Shown piece after piece: positions 1 through 5,800 of a stretch of 7,987 bases of DNA. The stretch's first letter is position 1, and each line of letters begins with the position of its first letter. The translations under genes and the position numbers were made by a program. The DNA lies in contig JAGQJJ010000154.1 in assembly GCA_020430675.1 (NCBI GenBank), positions 1 to 7,987 of the forward strand, given 5' to 3'. The notes under the pieces were generated by a model. That model had not been told where the DNA came from and searched no databases. It worked only from the letters and a program-made list of their open reading frames with translations. The stretch comes from Myxococcales bacterium. GTDB lineage: Bacteria > Myxococcota > Bradymonadia > UBA7976 > UBA1532.

Positions 1-172
1 CCCTCCTGCGCACCGCCCCTCGGTGGCTCCCCGTATGGCCCCCGGTGAATTTCGCCCACGCCCGTGAGTCGGGCCGGCGTGCGCCGTGCCCCTCCCACAA
101 AAGCGACCCACGAACCGCCCACCGAACGGAATGAGCGATCGGCTCAAGCCCGTTTGAAGTTTGTCACCCCCT

Positions 173-201
173 TTCGCCAGCCGGCGCCCGTGCCCTATAC
201 T
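173..201 (+). promoter_or_regulatory. Candidate promoter for the secreted-protein gene
   Basis: TATACT at 196-201 is a near-consensus -10 box, placed about 40 bases before the start codon at 243. The hexamer at 173-178 (TTCGCC), 17 bases upstream, is only a weak -35 match. The call therefore rests on the -10 box and its position. The presumed 5' leader contains GTCG, six T residues and CGAC at 207-220. Nothing indicates a specific regulator. Confidence 0.45.
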
Positions 202-233
202 CCGGCGTCGTTTTTTCGACCCGAACCCTCGAC

Positions 234-238
234 GGAGG
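234..238 (+). promoter_or_regulatory. Ribosome binding site GGAGG
   Basis: A consensus GGAGG lies four bases before the ATG at 243. The spacing is slightly short. It still decides for this start over the in-frame ATG at 261 (Met7), which has no Shine-Dalgarno and would remove the basic n-region of the signal peptide. Confidence 0.7.
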
Positions 239-242
239 CGAT

Positions 243-944
243 ATGCAGCGCATCCAGCGCATGATTCTGGCCGGTTTCTGCACCTTTGCGATGGTGCCTC
301 CCGCCCTGGCCGGCTCCAAGAAAGAAGAAAAGCCCCTCGACCCGCTGACCGTGCGGGTCGAAAACGCCTGCCCCCAAGAGCTCGCCCTCAAGATCGGTGA
401 GCTGGCGTTGAAGGTGGCCGCGGGCGCCACCACCGACCCCCAGACCATTCAATACGCGCCCGGCTGGTCCTACCCCGTCCTGGCGCTCGACGGCAGCGCG
501 ACCGGCGAGCTGGGCCAGCTTGGCTTCGAGCCGGGCGGCGATTACCACCTGCGCCTGAGCGAGTGCCGCGCCGGCGCCGCCGATGTCACCACCGAAGACC
601 TGCGCGAGCGCCCGGCCGCCGTGTCACCGCAAGCGGCGCCGCAGGTGCGCTTTCGGGCGCGCCAGAACACCAACCTTGAGTACCGCCCCGGCGACAAGGG
701 CGCGTTCAAGCCGCTCTCGATCGCGCTGACGCGCTATCAGGAGAACCAGGCGGGCCCGTTTGAGTTCACCTTCCGCCTGCGCGCCGCCAAGCGCGGCCCG
801 GTGGTGCAGATGTCCAAGCGCACCGTCGAGCTGAAGCCGGGTCACAAGTACCTGATCGAGGCCAACATCGTCGGCCGCGACATCCTCGTGAAGTACGACG
901 ATGAAGGCTGGGCGCTGCCTGACAGCGGTGCGCCGCACCGTTAA
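243..944 (+). CDS. Secreted protein of unknown function, 233 aa
   Basis: I do not recognise this family. The N-terminus is a Sec signal peptide: Arg3 and Arg6, a hydrophobic core at about 7-18, and a likely signal peptidase I site after Ala23 (ALA, then GSKKEE). The mature protein, about 210 residues, should be periplasmic or exported. It has no further membrane segment. The chain is rich in predicted beta strands and may consist of two related halves. Each half carries a hydrophobic-x-PG-x-x-Tyr motif leading into a strand: FEPGGDY at 95-101 and LKPGHKY at 197-203. The mature part has only two cysteines, Cys43 and Cys108, both in the first half, which could form a disulfide. No catalytic motif is visible. 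The gene has its own promoter and ribosome site and points toward ggt, so it is not in the operon. Its last six codons lie inside an inverted-repeat segment, so the C-terminus may have been altered by an insertion. Third-position GC bias and the signal peptide support a real gene. Confidence 0.85.
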   Translation: MQRIQRMILAGFCTFAMVPPALAGSKKEEKPLDPLTVRVENACPQELALKIGELALKVAAGATTDPQTIQYAPGWSYPVLALDGSATGELGQLGFEPGGDYHLRLSECRAGAADVTTEDLRERPAAVSPQAAPQVRFRARQNTNLEYRPGDKGAFKPLSIALTRYQENQAGPFEFTFRLRAAKRGPVVQMSKRTVELKPGHKYLIEANIVGRDILVKYDDEGWALPDSGAPHR

Positions 945-1123
945 TCCCGTCGCGCTTGTCCGCGACGCCGCTGGCGGCGTTCTGTCGCTGCGCGACCGGC
1001 CTGCGCCCCGTCCGGTCGCGGGCTTGGCCGCTCGACGATGCTTTGGCATCGCCTCCGCTCTCGGCCTTGCCTGCGACGCCGCGTCCGGCGCGCTTTGGGA
1101 ATCAACGGACTTGCGCACCGCTG
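923..1123. repeat. Palindrome-rich segment with 11-bp terminal inverted repeats
   Basis: CAGCGGTGCGC at 923-933 and its exact reverse complement at 1113-1123 bracket 201 bases. Inside are several further perfect inverted repeats: 926-931 with 935-940, 949-954 with 961-966, 965-971 with 974-980 (two-base loop), 984-988 with 992-996, 991-999 with 1012-1020, and 1036-1041 with 1046-1051. The 10-mer GCGACGCCGC occurs at 962-971 and again at 1073-1082. The segment fills the gap between two convergent genes, and its left end overlaps the last codons of the upstream one. It could be a MITE- or REP-like element, a bidirectional terminator region, or both. None of the stems has a proper T tract, so a classic intrinsic terminator is not shown. 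In GC-rich DNA some short stems arise by chance. The 11-bp and 9-bp matches are the strongest. Confidence 0.5.
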
Positions 1124-1131
1124 AGAAGTGA

Positions 1132-2832
1132 TCAGCGCCCGCCGATCTCATCCACCCCCGCCGGTCGACCCAGCTTCGAGGGATCACTGGCCGCCGACAT
1201 GCCTTTGGGTCCGTTGACGATGGCTTGCACGGCGGTGAAGCGCCCGGCGACGTAGATCGTGTGTCCGCGGCGCCGCAAGCCGTCGCGCACGTCGGTCGCC
1301 AGCGTCGGCTCGACCATCAGCACCTCGGGCACCCATTGGTGATGCACTCGTGGCGCTTCGACCGCGCTGCGCACGTCCATGCCAAAGACCAGCACGTTGA
1401 GCAGCACTTGCAGCGTGCCGGTGATGATGGTGGGCCCGCCCGAAGCGCCGACGACCAGAACCACCTTGCCATCGCGCAGCACGATGGTCGGCGTCATGCT
1501 CGACAGCGGGCGCTTGCCCGGGCGGATGGTATTGGCCTCGCGCCCGACCAGCCCGAAGGCGTTGGGCACGCCCGGCTTGGCGACAAAGTCATCCATCTGG
1601 TCATTGAGCAGCACGCCGGTGTCACCGGCGACGTACATGCTGCCAAACGAAGTGTTGACCGTGCTGGTCATCGCCACCGCGTTGCCTTCAGCGTCAAGGG
1701 TGCAAAGATGCGAGGTGCCGCCGTCTTCGGGCAGGCCGTATTTGCCGCCGTAAGCGCTGCGCGGCAGCGTGGTATGCGGGTCAAAAGCGGCGCGCACGCG
1801 GGCCACGGTCGCATCGCCGATGAGCGCGTCGAGCGGCACCGGGGTGAAATCGGGGTCGCCCATCACCTCGGCCCGGTCGGCAAACGCATGCTTGAGCGCC
1901 TCGGTCAGCCGGTGCAGATAGGGACTGCTATTATGGCCCAGCGCCTTGAGATCGGTGCCATCGAGCACGCGCAGCACCTGCAACAGCACCGCGCCGCCGC
2001 TGGAGGGCGGCGGCATCGACAGGATGTGATAGCCGAAGGCATCGCCCTGCACCAGCGGGCGCTCTTTGGCGCGGTAGGCGGCCAGATCGGCGGCGGTGAT
2101 GAGGCCGCCGTCCTTTTTCATGGCATCGCCGATCGCGTGGGCGACCTTGCCCTCGTAAAAGCCCGCCGCGCCGCGCTCGCTGATGGCGGTCAGGGTGCGG
2201 CCGAGCGCCGGGCGCCGCACCGTGCCGCCGATGGGGATGGGCTTGCCATCGGCGGTGAGGAAGTCCTTGGCCAACGCCGGGTTCGCCGCCAGCTCGGCGC
2301 GCGCGGCGGTGACGCGCCGATGCAGCAGCTCGCCCGCCGGGAAGCCGTCCGTAGCGGCCTTCACCGCCGGCGCGACCACCTTCTTCCAGGGCAGCTTGCC
2401 GTAGCGCCGGTGCAACTCGAAGAGGCCGGCGACCTCGCCGGGCACGCCCGCCGCGCGCGGGCCGCGGGTGCTGGCTTTGGGGATCACCTCGCCCTTTTTG
2501 TCGAGGTACATATCGCGCGACGCGCCGGCCGGCGCGACCTCGCGAAAGTCGAGCGCCAGCGCGGTGCCGTCAGCGCGCCGCACGACCGCAAAGCCGCCGC
2601 CGCCGATGCCGGAAGCAAAGGGCTGCAAAACGCCCAGCATCAGCGCCGTGGCCACCGCCGCGTCGACCGCGTCGCCGCCCTGCACCAGCATCTGCGCGCC
2701 GACCGCCGAGGCGGTTGCGTTGTCGGCGGCGACCATGCCTTTGGTCGCGCGTACGGGCGGGAAGCTCTCGGCGCCCGCGCGACCGAAGGCGAGCGCGAGC
2801 AGCAGGGCGGGCAGCAGACGAAGCGAGGTCAT
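1132..2832 (-). CDS. ggt: Gamma-glutamyltransferase precursor
   Basis: This enzyme cleaves the gamma-glutamyl bond of glutathione and related compounds, and passes glutamyl to water or to an amine acceptor such as an amino acid or peptide. Family members mature by self-cleavage before the catalytic Thr. The 566 residues match the usual bacterial length. A signal peptide (about 1-21, cut near AGA-ES) sends it to the periplasm. Seen residues: SGIGGGGF at 74-81, substrate-binding Arg97 in DFREVAP, and SMPPPSSGG at 272-280. The cleavage site is Gly372-Thr373 in GGTSHL, giving a small subunit of about 194 residues. Pocket residues are Thr391 and Asn393 in TVNTSF, Gln412 and Asp415 in QMDDF, Ser444 and Ser445 in RPLSSM, and the oxyanion glycines 465 and 466. 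The lid loop is present (PGVPNAFGLVG), but Phe426 replaces the Tyr444 of the E. coli enzyme. It lies 48 bases behind the A2M gene. GGAGG sits four bases before the ATG, within a hairpin. The frame is intact. Confidence 0.97.
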   Translation of the reverse strand: MTSLRLLPALLLALAFGRAGAESFPPVRATKGMVAADNATASAVGAQMLVQGGDAVDAAVATALMLGVLQPFASGIGGGGFAVVRRADGTALALDFREVAPAGASRDMYLDKKGEVIPKASTRGPRAAGVPGEVAGLFELHRRYGKLPWKKVVAPAVKAATDGFPAGELLHRRVTAARAELAANPALAKDFLTADGKPIPIGGTVRRPALGRTLTAISERGAAGFYEGKVAHAIGDAMKKDGGLITAADLAAYRAKERPLVQGDAFGYHILSMPPPSSGGAVLLQVLRVLDGTDLKALGHNSSPYLHRLTEALKHAFADRAEVMGDPDFTPVPLDALIGDATVARVRAAFDPHTTLPRSAYGGKYGLPEDGGTSHLCTLDAEGNAVAMTSTVNTSFGSMYVAGDTGVLLNDQMDDFVAKPGVPNAFGLVGREANTIRPGKRPLSSMTPTIVLRDGKVVLVVGASGGPTIITGTLQVLLNVLVFGMDVRSAVEAPRVHHQWVPEVLMVEPTLATDVRDGLRRRGHTIYVAGRFTAVQAIVNGPKGMSAASDPSKLGRPAGVDEIGGR

Positions 2833-2864
2833 GGGGCCTCCGAAGCAGCGGGAGGCCCCGTCAT
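2829..2864 (-). other. Possible 11-codon leader ORF overlapping the ggt start
   Basis: ATG at 2864-2862 opens a frame encoding MTGPPAASEAP and ends in TGA at 2831-2829, overlapping the ggt ATG as ATGA. It begins 16 bases after the A2M stop codon and runs through the whole hairpin. A ribosome translating it would melt the stem and stop on the ggt start. There is no good Shine-Dalgarno before it, so translation would depend on re-initiation after the A2M gene. An ORF this short may be chance. Confidence 0.22.
2833..2859 (-). promoter_or_regulatory. Hairpin burying the ggt Shine-Dalgarno
   Basis: On the minus strand, GGGGCCTCC (2859-2851), a nine-base loop and GGAGGCCCC (2841-2833) form a perfect 9-bp stem with eight G-C pairs. 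It ends directly against the ggt ATG. The 3' arm contains GGAGG (2841-2837), the only Shine-Dalgarno for ggt, so folding should block ribosome entry. On neither strand does a T run follow, which argues against an intrinsic terminator. Confidence 0.55.
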
Positions 2865-2880
2865 ACCCCGGCCGGGCGAG

Positions 2881-5800
2881 CTACTCCACCGCGAAGTCCA
2901 CCGGCGGCGTCGCGCTGCCGACCTCGGGGTTGTAGTAGCTGTAGATGCGGCTGCTCGGCGCCTGGGCCTCGATCGGGTTGCGGGCGATCAGGCGATAGGT
3001 GAACTCCACCGGTGCCTCGGGGCGAATGACGGTGAAGTAGAGCAGCAACTGGCGCTCGGTGACCTCGAAGCGGCTGATGACACGGTCGGCGACCAGCGCC
3101 TCCAGGTCGCCGCGCACCACCTCAAAGCCGGGGGGCAGGCCCAGGTCGACCATCACCATGTCGGCGAACGTCAAGTCATCGTTGCGCACGGTGACCCGGG
3201 CGGTGACGGTGTCATCGACCGAGAGGTTGGTCCGGTCGTACTCGAGGTCGATGTGCAAGGGCCCCTCGGGCGGCGCGCCGCCGGCCCAGGGCACGTGATG
3301 ACGCTCGACGATGCCATACATCAGGTTGCCGGTGCCGGCCAGCTCGATCTCGAGCGCCTGCTCGACGCCGGGGGTGAGCCAGTCGGAGACATCGACCTGG
3401 CGCATGACATCGCTGTTCTCGGGCGTCAGCGCAAACCGCCCGCGCTCGATGCCATCGAGGCGCACGGTCACCATGGCATCGGCCGCTTCGTCGCGACCGG
3501 CTTCCAGGGCGCGTAGCAGGCACTTGATCGACCAGACGGTGCCCGCCGTCGAGCCCCAGCCGCCGCTCGGCGACTTGTGAGCGATGAGCCATTCGAGCGC
3601 CGGGCCGGTGACTTCGAGGTGCGTGCCCGAAGCCAGCAGGGCATGGGTGGCCAGCGCGGTGGTCTCGATCCAGGCCGGTTCACCCGAGCCATAGGTCGTC
3701 GTCTGCTCGTCGGTCTCCCAATAGGCCTGATCGTCGTTGATGGCGGCTTCGACCAGCGAAGCGAGCCGGTCGACCGCGCGGCGTGTGCCCATGTCAGCCG
3801 GCCGCCACGCGACCAGGAAATTGGCCGTCAGCGCCAGGGTATAGGTGCCCATGCGGTCGACGTGCGGCGCGAGGAAATCGCGGGCCCGCTCCAGGGCCGG
3901 CCCGTCTTCGCCGGCCGCGGCGAGCGCAAAGGCGATATACGCCGTGACCGTGATGGGATCGCTGAGCAGGCCGGTCTCATCGAGGCCACGCATGGTCAGC
4001 TCCCAATGGCCATCGGCCTGCTGCCGCCCGAGCAGCCAGGCGCGGGTGCGGGCGATCATGGCTTCGTCGATGGTGCGCACACGGGCCATGTCGGTGAATT
4101 CGAGCAGCCCGTAGGCGCTGAGGATCTCATGCGCGGGTGGGTTGCCGAACCACTCGAAGCCGCCGCCGTTGACCTCGAAGGTCAAGAGGCGCTGGTAGCC
4201 GGTGTTCACATACTGCTGCGCCGTCAGCACCGTCTCGGGCGTGCCGCTCTCGGTCGCGGTCAGGTACTCGAGCACCAGCGAGTTGGGCCAGGTGCTTGAC
4301 GAGGTCTGCTCGAAGCAGCCCGATGGCATGCGCAGCAACGAGTCGAGGCCTTCGAGCACGCTCGACATCAGGCCGGGGTACAGCTTGACCAGCACCTTGC
4401 CCGAGCCTTCGATGGCATTCGCCGGCACGGTGAAGGCATGGTGGACGATGCCTTCGAGGCGGCCCGTCTCGACCGTCTCGACCATTTTGCCGTCGGGCTC
4501 GACCAGCACGGTGCGAGCGACGGCGTCTTCCAGCTCGCTGCCATAGGCAAAGACCACCAGCTCGTGCAGGCCGACGCGATCCACGCGCACCGGCAACTCG
4601 ACACCGCGCACCTCGCCGGGGCCGAGGTCGATGGCCTGCTCGGCCGGGCCGAGCAACGTCAGCCAGTCGGCGTCCTGCACCACGAGCCGCACGCGCTGGG
4701 GCACGTCGAGGTAGTTGTACAGCGCGACCGGCACGGTGAACGCATCGCCGCGGGTCAGCGTGGCGGGGAAGTCGAGGTCGACGAAGAAGTCCTGGAACAC
4801 GCGAAGGCCGGCCTGGGTCGAGCCGAGCAGGCCGCTGGCGGTGTTGCCCATCGCGGTCAGGCGCCAGGTGGTGATGCTGTCGGCCAGGGGTACCGAGAGC
4901 GAGGCGGTGCCATCGGCGTCGGTGATGATCGACGGCGCGACGAGCAGGGTCTCGGGGAAGCTGCGCCGCACGCGCGGGCCACCGGCCTCGCCCTCGCCCT
5001 CGCCCTCACCTTCGCCTTCGCCTCCCCCTTCGCCACCGCCGCCGCCCGCGCCGCCCGCGCCCGCGTTGGGGCCCTCTTCGCCATCGAAGAAGTCTTCGGG
5101 CGGGCAGGCGTTGAGGATGTCGCAGAGCACGTCGTAGTCGGCGACGATCTCATCGCCCGAGTCGGGGCGCTCGTCGGGGCCCATCGTACTGATTCGCAAC
5201 AGGTATCGCGTCACGTCCATCCGCCAGCGTTGGCCCCACGGATCAGCGCGCCGCTCGGCGTCGAAGGCGATGCGATCGGCGAAGTTCTCTTCGGTCAGCT
5301 CGCCCCGCGCCGCGGCGTCGCGCAGCTCGGAGACGTAGGCGTCGGTCCGGGCGCGCACCAGCGGGCGCACCAGGACGCGCACGTCGGCGACGCGCAGGGC
5401 GCGGGTATTGATGGCGACCGGGTGGGCGTCGACGCCGTCGGTGGCGGCGAAGAGCATCGCCGCTTCCGCCTGCCGGGTGTCATCATCAACCGCCTCGGGA
5501 TCAGCGGCGATGGTCGACAGCCCGGGCACGCCGATCTGGTAGCGCGGCTCGGCGAGGGCCGCTTCGATCAAGAAGTAGACCTTCTCGAGCCCGGGGCGGA
5601 ACTCCATCAGCGAGAAGACCGCCTCGTCGACGATCTGCACGCCAAGCGCCGCGACCTGGCCGATGCCATCGCCGTCGGTGACGTGGAAGGTCAGCCGCGC
5701 CTCTTCGCCGGGCGCATAGGTGTCACGATCGGCGGTCACCGCAATGTCGAGGGCGCTGGCCGAGTCGACAAAAACGATGGCCGAGTCGCGCCGCAGCGAG

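Noticed and set aside
161..166. TTGTCA as the -35 box for TATACT at 196-201
   Set aside because: The hexamer is good, but the spacer is 29 bases, far beyond the 16-18 that sigma-70 promoters use.
207..220. GTCG-T6-CGAC as an intrinsic terminator
   Set aside because: The stem is only four pairs and the T run is in the loop, not after the stem. It lies in the 5' leader of a gene.
64..264. Plus-strand ORF of 66 codons before the secreted-protein gene
   Set aside because: It starts at GTG with no ribosome site, runs through the promoter of the next gene, and has Pro/Arg/Ala-rich sequence without motifs.
901..1131. Small plus-strand ORFs in the convergent gap (901-1131 and 956-1255)
   Set aside because: They overlap real genes, have no Shine-Dalgarno, and read through the inverted-repeat segment with Ala/Arg-rich sequence.
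2833..2859. Hairpin between the A2M gene and ggt as a transcription terminator
   Set aside because: No T tract follows on either strand, and the stem abuts the ggt start and includes its Shine-Dalgarno, which fits translational control better.
1225..3516. Plus-strand open frame of about 760 codons antisense to ggt and the end of the A2M gene
   Set aside because: It crosses two real genes and their spacer, shows no family motif and has the same mirror-frame composition. GC-rich DNA simply lacks stops here.
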